Shown here in pieces: positions 1 through 7,875 of a stretch of 39,118 nt of DNA (position 1 is the first letter of the stretch; each line of letters opens with the position of its first letter). The translations under genes and the position numbers were made by a program. The stretch is taken from assembly GCA_964483775.1 (NCBI GenBank), contig CAZADA010000011.1, positions 1-39,118 of the forward strand. Reading direction: 5' to 3'. Origin of the DNA: CAZADA01 sp964483775. Lineage in GTDB: Bacteria > Pseudomonadota > Alphaproteobacteria > Caulobacterales > Maricaulaceae. Under the pieces are notes generated by a model, which saw nothing but the letters and a program-made list of their open reading frames with translations, was not told the origin of the DNA and made no database searches.

Positions 1-636
1 GGGCGGTGTGAGACCAAACAACAGCGCGTCGAGCTGTCCGGGAAACAGGTTTGCGGAAAACCCGCCTGACACCCCGGCGAACGCCGCCGCGATCCCGGCG
101 ACGGGGTGGCGGCCGGCCGATGCATAGATGATGCCCGCCAACGGGATCAGCACCACATAGGCGGCGTCGGCGGCGTGGTTGCCCAGCATGGCCGCGAGCG
201 CCACCGTCGGCGTGAGCAGAAACTTGGGAGCGTTGCGCACCGCACCGCGCATGGCGGTGCCGAACAAACCTGCGCGCTCGGCGACACCGGCGCCGAGCAT
301 CACGGTGAGCACGTAGCCGAGCGGATGGAAATGCGTGAAGGTGGACGGCATCTCAACGAACAGGCGCTGGATGTTGTCGGGCGACACCAGGCTCTTGGCG
401 GTGATCACGCCATCCGCGGCAATGTCCATACTGGCTTTGCGCCCCTCGTCCATGCCGGCGAGGATCTGCGGATCAAGGGTTACGCCATAGCGAGTGACAG
501 CGGCGATGATGCTGAACACCACCAAGGCGCCAATGAGATAGGCGAAGATCAACACCGGATCGGGCAAGCGGTTGCCTGTGCGTTCGATCCACCCCAACAC
601 GCCGCCTAGACGCGGTGCTTCCGCCGTATCCGCCAT
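1..636 (-). CDS. AbgT-family transporter (partial, C-terminus off the left edge)
   Basis: The first 212 codons of an inner-membrane transporter, read from an ATG at 636 and still open at base 1. The protein starts MADTAEAPRLGG and continues with the WIERTGNRLPDPV block typical of AbgT (p-aminobenzoyl-glutamate transporter) proteins. A predicted membrane helix, a soluble stretch and further hydrophobic segments follow, including the GNHAADAAYVVLIPLAG region and GVSGGFSANL. Family members have about 500 residues, so more than half lies outside the window. The family moves p-aminobenzoyl-glutamate or exports sulfonamide-like compounds, and the substrate here cannot be told. It lies about 100 bases downstream of the MATE gene on the same strand, so the two could be co-transcribed. 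Confidence 0.9.
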   Translation of the reverse strand, partial: MADTAEAPRLGGVLGWIERTGNRLPDPVLIFAYLIGALVVFSIIAAVTRYGVTLDPQILAGMDEGRKASMDIAADGVITAKSLVSPDNIQRLFVEMPSTFTHFHPLGYVLTVMLGAGVAERAGLFGTAMRGAVRNAPKFLLTPTVALAAMLGNHAADAAYVVLIPLAGIIYASAGRHPVAGIAAAFAGVSGGFSANLFPGQLDALLFGLTPP

Positions 637-741
637 CACGTTCACCCTTTTGGTCACACAGCTCGCTGACCAGCCTATGCCGGCGGAGCGGATCGGTCGA
701 GGTCCGCCGTGCGCAAAGGCGCCGACACGTGCAGCCCCGCC

Positions 742-2064
742 TCAGCGCCCAACGCTTGCCGCCAAACGCGGATACGCTATGGCGAGTGCGCCCGCGCGCA
801 GCACGTAAAACGCCAAAAACGCAAGCCACATCCCATGGATTTCCCAGGCGGGGGTCACGATCTGGTCGAGGACCATGTACCCGACGACGGCGGCGACCAT
901 GGCGTTGCGCATGGTCGGTCCGCGCGCGGCGCCAACGAACACGCCGTCAAGCTGCCACGCCGGGGCGCCCAACAGGGGAATCACCGCGCAGTACGGCAAA
1001 AAGGTTAGGGCGACCTGCTGGATGTCATGGTCTTTGACGATAGATTGGATGGCGATCGGGCCCAACGCTATCGTCACCGCCGTCAAGGCCAATCCGCTGG
1101 CAAGGCTGAGCTCGGTGGTGATCCGCACCGCCCGGTCAAAGCCCTTACGATCACGCGCGCCGACGGCTTGGCCGACCCGCGCCTCGGCGGTGAAGGCGAA
1201 GGCGTCGAGCACAAAGGCCCAAAGGGTGACAAACTGCATGAGCACGTGGGTTCCGCCGAGCACCGGCGTTGAGAACCCCGCCGCGGTGTTGATGAACCAG
1301 GCAAAGCCGAGCGCCAACGCCCAGGTACGGATCAGCAAATCGCGACTGACGCCAAAGACCGTCCGCCAAGCGGCCGGCGCCAAGAAGGCCTTGCGATCGC
1401 CGAGCGCCGTCCAGGCGCGATCGGCCGATATCTGCCGCCAACAGAACACCGCTGCGACGAACGCACCGGCCCAATCGGCAATCGCGGTCGCCGCGCCGAC
1501 CCCGCCGACGCCCCAGTTGAATCCGACGACGAACACCACGTCGAGCACGATGTTGACGAGACTGAACACCACGATCGACGCCATCACCGCGCCGGTCCGA
1601 CCGCGGCCGATCAGCCAACCGGTCATCGCCAACGCCACAAAGGCCGCCGGCGCGCCCCAAACCCTTGCCAACACATAGCCTTGTCCGGCGTTCTCGGCGG
1701 CGGCCTCGCCCTGCAACACAGCCTTGGCCAGTTCGGTCACCGGCCATTGCAGGATGAGCAACGCCAAGGCGAACGCCGTGGCCACGCTGGCTGCTCGCAT
1801 CAGGATGCGAGTCGATTCCTCGACATCGCCAGCGCCATGCGCCTGGGCCGCCAAGGCGGTCGAGCTCATGCGCAGAAAGTAGACCGTCATGTGGACGATG
1901 TTGAAGATGAGCGCGCCAAGCGCGATGCCCGCAACCGCTGCGGCGTCGCCAGTCGCGCCAATCACCGCGGTGTCAACCACGCCGGCGATGGGCAAGGCTG
2001 CGTTGGACGCAATCAAAGGCAGCGCTTGGGCGGCGGCCCGCCGACGGGTCAGGGTGGGTGTCAT
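742..2064 (-). CDS. MATE family efflux transporter (DinF-like)
   Basis: A 440-residue polytopic membrane protein with about twelve hydrophobic segments, close to the usual MATE length. It opens with an LPLIASNAALPIAGVVDTAV segment, the first-helix signature of DinF-type MATE proteins, and the two halves show the internal repeat expected of the fold. MATE proteins export cationic drugs and metabolites by proton or sodium antiport across the inner membrane. I chose the ATG at 2064. The frame stays open upstream to 2139, but that extension is not membrane-like and would run further into the divergent astB promoter region. No strong Shine-Dalgarno sequence is visible. The substrate is unknown. 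Confidence 0.88.
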   Translation of the reverse strand: MTPTLTRRRAAAQALPLIASNAALPIAGVVDTAVIGATGDAAAVAGIALGALIFNIVHMTVYFLRMSSTALAAQAHGAGDVEESTRILMRAASVATAFALALLILQWPVTELAKAVLQGEAAAENAGQGYVLARVWGAPAAFVALAMTGWLIGRGRTGAVMASIVVFSLVNIVLDVVFVVGFNWGVGGVGAATAIADWAGAFVAAVFCWRQISADRAWTALGDRKAFLAPAAWRTVFGVSRDLLIRTWALALGFAWFINTAAGFSTPVLGGTHVLMQFVTLWAFVLDAFAFTAEARVGQAVGARDRKGFDRAVRITTELSLASGLALTAVTIALGPIAIQSIVKDHDIQQVALTFLPYCAVIPLLGAPAWQLDGVFVGAARGPTMRNAMVAAVVGYMVLDQIVTPAWEIHGMWLAFLAFYVLRAGALAIAYPRLAASVGR

Positions 2065-2140
2065 CACTTTGGTATAGCGCAGGGGCGACAGTGTGCGCCG
2101 CACTTTGTCTGCTTGGCATAATTTTTTACCGAACCGCACC

Positions 2141-2150
2141 TTGGCGCCAA
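2141..2150. promoter_or_regulatory. 10-bp perfect palindrome in the MATE/astB divergent region
   Basis: The sequence TTGGCGCCAA is a perfect palindrome in the 197-base gap between two divergent genes. It could be a dimeric-regulator site, but its short length and GC-rich core make chance possible. Confidence 0.25.
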
Positions 2151-2184
2151 TTCATACCGCCAACGAGGACGTCATCTTGGGGTC

Positions 2185-2214
2185 TTGGCAAATTATCCTG
2201 CCGGTGCTTAGATT
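2185..2214 (+). promoter_or_regulatory. candidate sigma-70 promoter of astB
   Basis: A TTGGCA box (five of six to TTGACA) at 2185-2190 and a TAGATT box at 2209-2214 are separated by 18 bases. They sit about 50 bases before the astB start in an AT-richer stretch. This rests on sequence match only. Confidence 0.4.
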
Positions 2215-2261
2215 TTTGCACTTGCGAGATTGTGTTCGCAGTTGCGTTAGGGAGTCATGCC

Positions 2262-3611
2262 ATGGGTGAGGCGCTCGAGGCCAATTATGACGGGCTTGTC
2301 GGTCCCACCCACAATTATGGCGGCCTGTCGGCCGGAAACTTCGCCTCAGAACGCCATAGCGGCGACGTGTCCAATCCGCGCGCAGCGGCGCTGCAAGGCC
2401 TGGCGAAAATGCGCGCCTTGCACGACATGGGGCTGGTTCAAGGCGTGCTGCCGCCGCAGGAACGGCCATCGCTGCCGCTCCTGCACGCTGCAGGGTTTTC
2501 CGGTTCGCCGCGCGCGATGATCGAGGACGCCTGGCGCGTGGATCCTCGGCTGGTGCGCAATGCGTGTTCGTCGGCGGCGATGTGGGCGGCCAACGCCGCC
2601 ACCGTCAGCCCGAGCGCGGACACCGCTGATGGCCGGGTGCATTTCACGCCGGCCAATCTGGTCACCATGCTGCATCGCTCGATCGAAGCGGAGACGACGC
2701 AGCGCGCCCTCGCCCGCGCCTTTCCCGATCCGGACCATTTTGTGGTCCACGACGCCCTACCCCATCAACGCGTGTTCGCCGATGAGGGGGCGGCCAATCA
2801 CATGCGGCTGTGCGCCGGGATTGGCGAGCCGGGCGTTGAAATTTTCGTGCACGGACGCGACGGCTATGAACACCGCAGGCTGCGCGTGCCCGTGCGCCAC
2901 ACGCGCCAAGTGGGCGAAGCGATCGCGCGTCGTCACGGTCTGGCCGACTGGCGTGTGGCGGCTGTCCAGCAGTCGGACGAAGCGCTGGAGGCGGGCGCGT
3001 TCCATAACGACGTGGTCGCCGTTGCGCACGAAGACGTCATTGTTTGCCATGAGGCGGCGTTCGCCGATCGTGAGGCCGCGCTGGCCGCGATTGCCCGCGC
3101 CTCGGACGGCTTGTTTGAACCCCAGGTGTTGGAGGTCGCCGAGGCCGAACTGGCGCTGGAAGACGCGATCGCGACGTATCTGTTCAACAGCCAGCTGGTG
3201 CGTGCGCCCGGCGCCGATCGCCTCACTTTGGTGGCTCCAGCCGAGTGCGAGGCGCATCCAGATGCGCTAGCGGCGTGTCGGCGTTTGACCGAGGGCAACG
3301 GGCCGGTTGGCTATGTGGCCTTCGTCGATGTGCGCCAGTCGATGAACAATGGCGGGGGGCCGGCCTGTCTGCGTTTGCGCGTGGTGTTGACCAAAGCCGA
3401 GCTTGCGGCCGCGAACCCCGCCCAGATCTTTGATGACGCGCTGGAGGCGGCGCTCACCTCTTGGATTGAGCGTCGTTACCGCGACGCCCTGGCGCCGGAC
3501 GATCTTGGCGATCCTGATCTGGCCGAGGAGGCCATGACGGCGCTCGATGAGCTGACCGGCCTTCTCGGGCTGGGCGCAGATTTCTACAACTTCCAGCGCG
3601 AAGCGGCCTAA
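2262..3611 (+). CDS. astB: N-succinylarginine dihydrolase
   Basis: Hydrolyses N2-succinyl-L-arginine to N2-succinylornithine, CO2 and two ammonia, the second step of the arginine succinyltransferase (AST) pathway, in the cytoplasm. The 449-residue product is close to the 447 of E. coli AstB. It has the N-terminal DGLVGPTHNYGGLSAGN block and candidate catalytic residues Glu175 (in FADEGAANH), His248 (in AFHND) and Cys369 (in GGGPACLRL), matching the Glu/His/Cys triad of the amidinotransferase fold. The frame is open from 2058, but the ATG at 2262 has a good AGGGAG site 7 bases upstream and gives the family N-terminus. No other ast gene is in the window. Its stop overlaps the convergent lysS stop by 4 bases. 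Confidence 0.95.
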   Translation: MGEALEANYDGLVGPTHNYGGLSAGNFASERHSGDVSNPRAAALQGLAKMRALHDMGLVQGVLPPQERPSLPLLHAAGFSGSPRAMIEDAWRVDPRLVRNACSSAAMWAANAATVSPSADTADGRVHFTPANLVTMLHRSIEAETTQRALARAFPDPDHFVVHDALPHQRVFADEGAANHMRLCAGIGEPGVEIFVHGRDGYEHRRLRVPVRHTRQVGEAIARRHGLADWRVAAVQQSDEALEAGAFHNDVVAVAHEDVIVCHEAAFADREAALAAIARASDGLFEPQVLEVAEAELALEDAIATYLFNSQLVRAPGADRLTLVAPAECEAHPDALAACRRLTEGNGPVGYVAFVDVRQSMNNGGGPACLRLRVVLTKAELAAANPAQIFDDALEAALTSWIERRYRDALAPDDLGDPDLAEEAMTALDELTGLLGLGADFYNFQREAA

Positions 3612-5209
3612 GCGGGCGCGTTTTCGCCGGCGAGCGCTTTGGCGATCATCGCGACGGTTTCGTCAACGCCGTAAATCGCAACGAACGAGCCAAACCGCGG
3701 CCCTTGGGTTTGGCCGAGCAGCACTTCGTAGATCGCTGCGAACCAGGCGCGCAGCGGCTCAAAGCCATGCTCCTTGCCCACCGCGAAGATCACCGATTGC
3801 AGCGCTTCGCCATCGGTGCGGTCGCCGTCGAACGCGGTGAGGCGTTGGGCGAGATCTTCCAGCGCGGCGCGTTCGGTTTCACTCGGCGCGCGGAAGGCTT
3901 TGGCCGGGCGGACGAAATCTTCAAAGTATGTGACCGCAAAGCCCGCCAACCGATCGAGCAGCGGGTGGGTGTCTGGGCTCGCCTCGGGCGCATAGCGGGT
4001 GATGAAACCCCACAGGACGTCCTTGCTGTCGGCGTTGGCGGCCGATGCGAGGTTCAAAAGCAAGCTGAAACTGATCGGCGCGGTTTGCTGCGGCGGGTCG
4101 CCGGCATGGATGTGCCATACCGGGTTTTCGAGTTGCGCCGGCGGCTCTTGGCCCGCAAAAGCGGCCAGATGCTGGAGGTATTCATCGGTCGTCTTGGGAA
4201 TGACATCAAAATAGAGCCGCTTTGCTGTTTTCGGCTTTGTGAAATTGAAGAGCGACAGGCCCTCCTGTGGTCCGTATTTCAGCCACTCTTCGACGGCGAG
4301 ACCGTTGCCTTTTGACTTGGAGATTTTCTCGCCATTTTCGTCAAGAAACAGCTCGTAGTTGAAACCTTCAGGGGGCGTCCCGCCGAGGGCGCGGCAGATT
4401 TTCGACGAGACCTTCACGCTGTCGATCAAGTCTTTTCCGGCCATCTCATAGTCGACCTTCAGCGCTGTCCAGCGCAGGGCCCAATCGGGCTTCCATTGTA
4501 CTTTAACGCGACCGCCGGTGACGGGAGTTTCTTTGCGTTCGCCGTCCTCATCCTCAAACACGATTGTGCCCTTAGCGACGTTGCGTTCAAGCGTGGGCAC
4601 TTGCAGCACGCGACCGGTGGTCGGGCTGACGGGCAGGAACGGCGAATAGGTGGCGCGCCGGTCGGGACCCAGCGTCGGGAGCATGATGTCCATCACCTTG
4701 TCAAAGCGCTCCAGCATGGTGAGCAAGGTCTCATCAAACGCGCCGGAGGTGTATTGTTCGGTGGCGGAGTAAAACTCATAGTCGAACCCGAACGAATCGA
4801 GGAATTGGCGCAAACGCGCATTGTTGTGTTGGGCAAAACCTTCGTGCTCTTCAAACGGATCTGGCACGCGGGTGAGCGGTTTGCCTAAGTGTTCGGCCAA
4901 TAGCTCTTGATTCGGCACGTTGGTCGGCACCTTGCGAAAGCCGTCCATATCGTCGGAGAACGCGATCAAGCGGGTTTGGTATCGCCCCTCGGTGAGCGCT
5001 TCGAATGCTTGGCGCACCATCAGGGTGCGCGCCACTTCGCCGAAGGTGCCCAGATGCGGCAGACCGGACGGGCCGTAACCGGTCTCAAAGATCACCGGCT
5101 GATCCGCCTCCCCCCGTTTTTCCACACGCGCTTTCACCGCGCGGGCCTGCTCAAACGGCCAGGCTTTGGCGGCGGCGGCCAGGGCGGCGCGGTCGGCGGG
5201 GCTGGTCAT
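3608..5209 (-). CDS. lysS: lysine--tRNA ligase, class I
   Basis: Charges tRNA-Lys with lysine. The 533-residue protein is the class I (archaeal-type, LysK-like) enzyme, not the class II form of E. coli. The HIGH-equivalent motif is in GPSGLPHLGTF (His at about 52), and the KMSKS-equivalent is KISKSKG at 295-301. Both ATP-binding signatures belong to the Rossmann-fold class I synthetases. Class I LysRS is the usual form in alphaproteobacteria, so this is not a sign of recent transfer. It converges on astB and the two stop codons overlap. A short 61-base gap separates it from the glycosyltransferase gene upstream on the same strand. Confidence 0.96.
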   Translation of the reverse strand: MTSPADRAALAAAAKAWPFEQARAVKARVEKRGEADQPVIFETGYGPSGLPHLGTFGEVARTLMVRQAFEALTEGRYQTRLIAFSDDMDGFRKVPTNVPNQELLAEHLGKPLTRVPDPFEEHEGFAQHNNARLRQFLDSFGFDYEFYSATEQYTSGAFDETLLTMLERFDKVMDIMLPTLGPDRRATYSPFLPVSPTTGRVLQVPTLERNVAKGTIVFEDEDGERKETPVTGGRVKVQWKPDWALRWTALKVDYEMAGKDLIDSVKVSSKICRALGGTPPEGFNYELFLDENGEKISKSKGNGLAVEEWLKYGPQEGLSLFNFTKPKTAKRLYFDVIPKTTDEYLQHLAAFAGQEPPAQLENPVWHIHAGDPPQQTAPISFSLLLNLASAANADSKDVLWGFITRYAPEASPDTHPLLDRLAGFAVTYFEDFVRPAKAFRAPSETERAALEDLAQRLTAFDGDRTDGEALQSVIFAVGKEHGFEPLRAWFAAIYEVLLGQTQGPRFGSFVAIYGVDETVAMIAKALAGENAPA

Positions 5210-5270
5210 GACGGTCTCCCATGCTGGTGTGCATCAAAGCATAGGAGGAAACGCCGCGGCGCCCAATTGG

Positions 5271-6857
5271 TTAGGCGGCTGAGGCGGCCAAAACCGGCTC
5301 GGATGGCGCGAGATTCAGGGCGCTGAAGATCTGTTCGACCAGACCGTTGACGCCGATCACGTCGTTCGCACGGCGGCGGGCGTCGGCCGTCGCCGTGCGC
5401 AACGCCTCACGATCGTTGATCAAGCGGTGGGCCGCATGGACCAGCTCATCATACGTCTTGCAGCAACGCTCCACGCCGATGGTCGCCGCCACATCCCCCC
5501 GGCCCAGCGCCAAGACCGGCAAGCCAGCGCTCATGGCGTAGGCGGCCGCGCGACCTCCCCCTTGTCGATCGGGGTTGAGGAACACATCGCATGCGGCGTA
5601 GGCGGCCAGGATGTCGTCTTCATACCCCCAATAGGCCGTGCGGCCGCGCAAGCGGGGTCGGGCTTTGAGCCATTGGTCGTGCACATCGCACCGGCCAATG
5701 AACGCCACAAAGGCGCGCGGATCATCTAGGATTTCTTCGACACAATCGAGGAAGGCATGGTCGACATCGACGTTGAGCCGGTTGCCGACAACCGCGAACA
5801 CGACGGCTTCGGCGGGGGCGTTCTTGTCGGCGCGATCGTGGGGTTTGCCGGTCTCGGGCGCGCTAAAGCCAGGGTGGCCGACAAAGGCGAGCCGCTCGGC
5901 GAGCCCCAACGCTTCAAACTGGGATTGTCGTTCAGCGTCGAGGGGCGACCACGCCATGGTCATGGGGCGCTCGACAATGGGGGCTTCGGCGGTGGTGGGC
6001 TGCACGAAGGTCGGCGCACATAGGGCTGCGGCCTCGGCGGCGAGATTTGGCGCGCCGAGCGCGATCACCGCCTTGGGGGCCAGCGAAGTCAGCAGACTGA
6101 CCAGGGCGATGATGGTCTCCTCGTCCCAGGCTTGGTGTTGGAAGTGAAACGAAGCAACCTCATGCGGCCCGACCACCAGTCGCTCAAACGGTCGGTACGT
6201 GACTGTGCGGTTGACCACCAAAGGCGGCAGCATGGGAAACACAGAAGCGGCCGGGGCGAATGGCAGCTTGATGATGATCGGCTCGGCGGTGTGCTGCTCA
6301 ATCAGACACCGGGCGTACTCATTGGTTCGCACCGTGGTTGCTTGGGGTTCGGACAGGTATTGCGGCGTCAAGATGGCCACGCGGTTGGCCGCACGATCCG
6401 ATCTTGCGAACGCTGGCATCTGGTCAACAATGTCGCCAACATCGCCGGACAGGTCCTGATAAAGGCCGCGCAGTTTCACGTGATAGAGTTCGGCGAACCG
6501 CGCGTCGCATAGCGATCCCTTGGCGTGGAACAGGGCGCTGTAGAGCGTCATGAAGGCCGCGTGTTTGTCGGCCAAGGCGAGGTTGGCCTCACCAAGCGCC
6601 TCAAAAATGGCGTCCAGATCATCAGGATCTTTGTCGATCTGGAAACGCGTTGATGCGGCCAAGATGCGTTTGAGGGTTTGGCGCGAGGCGACGGCTTGAC
6701 GAAGGATGTCGCGAATCTGGCTTTGCTGGCCCGAGTTCAGCGAGGGAAACAGGCCGACAATCTGTTGGGCCTGCATGGTCAGCGCAGCCAGCGTGTTGGC
6801 GTCCAAGTCCGCGTCCTTGGCCGCAAGGAGCATGAGGGCCTTTGACATGGTGTCCAT
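5271..6857 (-). CDS. putative glycosyltransferase (GT-B-like C-terminal domain)
   Basis: A 528-residue soluble protein. The C-terminal third (about residues 340-500) looks like a GT-B donor-binding domain. It has VFAVVGNRLNVDVDH, then VAFIGRCDVHDQW, then the GYEDDILAAYAACDVFLNP segment, then GGGRAAAYAMSAGLPVL, which corresponds to the conserved glycine-rich, EAM-like region of GT4 enzymes. The first 150 residues are mostly helical and I do not recognise them. The middle (about 165-320) resembles the acceptor-side Rossmann domain of the same fold. The ATG at 6857 is preceded by GAGGGAGA at a suitable distance, and a longer open frame to 6920 is less likely. The acceptor is unknown. A soluble protein glycosyltransferase is possible but unproven. 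Confidence 0.7.
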   Translation of the reverse strand: MDTMSKALMLLAAKDADLDANTLAALTMQAQQIVGLFPSLNSGQQSQIRDILRQAVASRQTLKRILAASTRFQIDKDPDDLDAIFEALGEANLALADKHAAFMTLYSALFHAKGSLCDARFAELYHVKLRGLYQDLSGDVGDIVDQMPAFARSDRAANRVAILTPQYLSEPQATTVRTNEYARCLIEQHTAEPIIIKLPFAPAASVFPMLPPLVVNRTVTYRPFERLVVGPHEVASFHFQHQAWDEETIIALVSLLTSLAPKAVIALGAPNLAAEAAALCAPTFVQPTTAEAPIVERPMTMAWSPLDAERQSQFEALGLAERLAFVGHPGFSAPETGKPHDRADKNAPAEAVVFAVVGNRLNVDVDHAFLDCVEEILDDPRAFVAFIGRCDVHDQWLKARPRLRGRTAYWGYEDDILAAYAACDVFLNPDRQGGGRAAAYAMSAGLPVLALGRGDVAATIGVERCCKTYDELVHAAHRLINDREALRTATADARRRANDVIGVNGLVEQIFSALNLAPSEPVLAASAA

Positions 6858-6993
6858 GGGGCGCGTCTCCCTCTGGGCTGTGGCGCAGCGACGCATCGTC
6901 GCGCCGCGAGGGATACGCACGGTTGCTTAAAGGGGAATGAAGCCTGCATTGGGGATAACGCTGCGACATAGTGGCGTTGCCTTCGTTTTCGGC

Positions 6994-7022
6994 TTGACCT
7001 GAAGCGACCTGCTAATGAGAAT
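6994..7022 (+). promoter_or_regulatory. candidate bfd promoter, possibly giving a leaderless mRNA
   Basis: TTGACC at 6994-6999 and GAGAAT at 7017-7022 are spaced by exactly 17 bases. A start site 7-8 bases further would fall on or next to the A of the bfd ATG at 7030, and no Shine-Dalgarno sequence is visible there. Leaderless translation is an inference. Confidence 0.4.
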
Positions 7023-7030
7023 GGTTTGCA
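7016..7030 (+). promoter_or_regulatory. Fur-box-like 7-1-7 element over the bfd promoter
   Basis: TGAGAATGGTTTGCA matches 10 of 14 defined positions of the 7-1-7 Fur consensus TGATAATNATTATCA, with the left half nearly perfect. It covers the candidate -10 box and touches the start codon, where an iron-loaded repressor would block transcription. This fits a ferredoxin that mobilises stored iron under iron limitation. Confidence 0.4.
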
Positions 7031-7263
7031 TGATTGTTTGTGTCTGTCGCAATTTGTGCCATCGCCGGATCAAGGCCGCCATTCACGCTGGAGCGAACTC
7101 GCCGGCGCACGTTATGGCGCACCATGGCAAGCGATTTCAGTGCGGCTCATGCGTGGCCACCATCGACGGCATGGTGCGTTCGCATCACCAGCACGCCGAC
7201 GATCGCGAGGCGCCCAGCGCGCCCAATCCAGCCGACGCCAGCCTGGTGATCGCCGCCGAGTGA
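7030..7263 (+). CDS. bfd: bacterioferritin-associated ferredoxin
   Basis: A 77-residue (2Fe-2S) protein that docks on bacterioferritin and passes electrons to the iron core so that Fe2+ is released. The four cluster ligands fall at Cys4, Cys6, Cys38 and Cys41, the same spacing as E. coli Bfd. The GANSPAHVMAHHGKRFQCGSC block is the family signature of the BFD-like fold. It is 13 residues longer than the 64-residue E. coli protein, and the extra part is a non-conserved Ala/Asp/Pro-rich tail. The frame is open from 7015, but the ATG at 7030 gives the family start MIVCVC. It lies just upstream of bfr on the same strand, the expected functional pair. Confidence 0.9.
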   Translation: MIVCVCRNLCHRRIKAAIHAGANSPAHVMAHHGKRFQCGSCVATIDGMVRSHHQHADDREAPSAPNPADASLVIAAE

Positions 7264-7279
7264 CAATCCTTCGTGTGGT

Positions 7280-7314
7280 CACGGCCACGCTTCGCCCTTG
7301 CTCCCGGGGCCGTG
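7280..7314 (+). terminator. inverted repeat between bfd and bfr
   Basis: CACGGCC (7280-7286) and GGCCGTG (7308-7314) form a perfect 7-bp stem with a 21-base loop just after the bfd stop. There is no U-tract, so it may be an attenuating or mRNA-stability hairpin rather than a strong terminator. Confidence 0.3.
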
Positions 7315-7322
7315 TAGGATAG

Positions 7323-7347
7323 GTGTGAACGCGCAGCGGGTTCACAC
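7323..7347 (+). promoter_or_regulatory. 8-bp inverted repeat in the bfr leader
   Basis: GTGTGAAC (7323-7330) and GTTCACAC (7340-7347) are perfect arms around a 9-base spacer, 30 bases before the bfr start. It could be an operator for a dimeric regulator or a leader hairpin. It does not resemble a Fur box. Confidence 0.4.
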
Positions 7348-7377
7348 GCTACTGACGATCACGGAAGGATGGCGACC

Positions 7378-7875
7378 ATGAAGGGTGACGACGAGGTCAT
7401 CGCATACCTCAACAAGGCATTGAAAAACGAACTCACCGCCATCAATCAGTACTTCTTGCATAGCCGCATGTTGAAGGATTGGGGCGTTTCCAAGCTCGCC
7501 GACAAAGAATACCACGAGTCCATTGAAGAGATGGAGCATGCGGACTGGTTGATCGAACGGATTCTCTTTCTGGAAGGTCTCCCGAATCTTCAAGATTTGG
7601 GCAAGCTCAGAATTGGTGAGGATGTGAAAGAGATTCTGGAGTGCGACCTCGCACTGGAACATGACGCGATTCCACTATTGCGTGACGCGGTCGAGCATTG
7701 TGAGAAAATTCGGGATTATGTATCTCGCGACCTGTTCGCCAAAATTCTTGATAATGAAGAAGAGCATGTGGACTATCTTGAAACGCAGTTTGACCTGATC
7801 GAACGCATCGGCATTCAGAACTACGTCCATCTGCAATCGCAAGCGAATGGGTCCACGGCGCAAAACGGCGATTAA
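7378..7875 (+). CDS. bfr: bacterioferritin
   Basis: Haem-containing iron-storage protein that oxidises Fe2+ and stores it as ferric mineral in a 24-subunit cytoplasmic shell. The 165 residues carry every expected ligand: ferroxidase residues Glu18, Glu51, His54, Glu94, Glu127 and His130, and the haem-ligand Met52, all at E. coli numbering. I chose the ATG at 7378, because GGAAGG ends 9 bases before it and it gives the family start MKGDDEVIAYLNKAL. The in-frame ATG at 7369 directly abuts the ribosome binding site. Base composition is less GC-rich than the neighbours (32 of 60 G+C at 7681-7740). The gene ends overlapping the convergent GT2 stop. Confidence 0.97.
   Translation: MKGDDEVIAYLNKALKNELTAINQYFLHSRMLKDWGVSKLADKEYHESIEEMEHADWLIERILFLEGLPNLQDLGKLRIGEDVKEILECDLALEHDAIPLLRDAVEHCEKIRDYVSRDLFAKILDNEEEHVDYLETQFDLIERIGIQNYVHLQSQANGSTAQNGD

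Noticed and set aside
875..1678. A 267-codon plus-strand frame over the MATE gene
   Set aside because: Composition is Ala/Thr/Pro-rich shadow sequence; the minus-strand MATE protein has proper membrane helices.
3608..5209. Class I lysyl-tRNA synthetase as evidence of gene transfer from archaea
   Set aside because: Class I LysRS is normal for alphaproteobacteria, so it does not indicate a recent event here.
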